Shown piece after piece: positions 29,585 to 29,778 of a DNA stretch of 29,778 nucleotides. The position numbers were made by a program, and so were the translations under genes. The notes below the pieces were generated by a model. That model did no database searches and had not been told where the DNA came from. It saw only the letters and a program-made list of their open reading frames with translations. Source of the stretch: Chloroflexi bacterium UBA6077. Lineage in GTDB: Bacteria; Chloroflexota; UBA6077. Numbering within the stretch: the stretch's first letter is position 1; each line of letters opens with the position of its first letter. The DNA is taken from the NCBI GenBank assembly GCA_002436065.1, contig DIXP01000019.1, forward strand, positions 1 through 29,778. The letters run 5' to 3'.

Positions 29585-29778
29585 GCGCTTTTGCTGTTTG
29601 GGGTGCGGCTCAAGTTTTCGGGAAGCGCCGGCTTCGACGCCTGGCCGTAAACGGACCGGGCTGAGACGCTCAAGGGCGCTGATGAACCTTAACAAATAAA
29701 CCTGACACGGTATGGCTAACAGGCGTGTCCACACTGCGGGAGGGCGAGCCTTCTGGCGAGCCACCTGTTGGAGTCTGT
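29585..29778. other. right-end region without recognised gene
   Basis: No supported coding region. GGCGAGCC occurs twice in direct order (29743-29750 and 29755-29762), part of a G-rich extragenic repeat-like stretch that may continue beyond the window. An AT-rich tract lies near 29687-29702. Confidence 0.4.

Overview
The window is a 29.8 kb, GC-rich bacterial segment that looks like Chloroflexota. The grounds are the Ala/Pro/Thr-rich linkers on secreted lipoproteins, frequent GTG and TTG starts, a 14 kb MoxR/DUF58/VWA/ABC cluster of a kind I associate with that phylum, and heptanucleotide repeats at gene junctions. This assignment is inference; the window holds no rRNA or other marker that settles it. 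No tRNA, rRNA, CRISPR array or intact transposase was seen.

Layout. (1) 1-3840 is a small catabolic/uptake module on the minus strand: a short-chain dehydrogenase, then a TctC/Bug-type solute-binding lipoprotein, then a BKACE (DUF849) enzyme that runs off the left edge. A LysR regulator is divergent from it. (2) 3794-4189 is the C-terminal half of a LysE-family exporter, apparently a pseudogene. (3) 4265-5642 is a thiol-redox pair, ccdA plus a TlpA/ResA-like lipoprotein thioredoxin. (4) 5970-20025 is the centrepiece: eight co-directional genes. They are a 954-residue secreted and membrane-anchored protein, an ABC ATPase, an ABC-2 permease, a DUF4175-like membrane protein with a Gly/Ser/Ala-rich linker, a MoxR AAA+ ATPase, a DUF58 protein, a BatA-like VWA protein, and a large protein with two VWA regions and a GATase-like region. 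(5) 20030-21422 carries OsmC and a secreted C39-like cysteine peptidase on the minus strand. (6) 21869-25049 carries divergent tyrS and serA. (7) 25236-27134 carries a Pro/Thr-repeat membrane protein, an HD-domain phosphohydrolase and a gamma-class carbonic anhydrase. (8) 27193-29499 is a minus-strand TetR, ABC ATPase and ABC permease operon, with a clear sigma-70-type promoter overlapped by a perfect palindromic operator.

The most unusual feature outside the genes is how densely inverted and tandem repeats fill the gene junctions. Heptamer arrays (TGATGAG/TGCTGAG types) sit on stop codons, start codons and ribosome-binding sites, and in two or three genes are translated into the N-terminus. 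G-rich REP-like palindromes form an inverted pair. Longer inverted repeats (24 bp, 19 bp with one mismatch, 16 bp with one mismatch) bracket whole intergenic regions. Several can fold into hairpins that enclose the translation start of the next gene.

Working together: the MoxR/DUF58/VWA proteins plausibly form an ATP-driven assembly or chaperone machine at the membrane, coupled to the ABC-2 exporter encoded with them. The function and substrate of this machine cannot be read from the sequence. Start codons were chosen here from Shine-Dalgarno spacing and family alignment, and several differ from the longest open frame.
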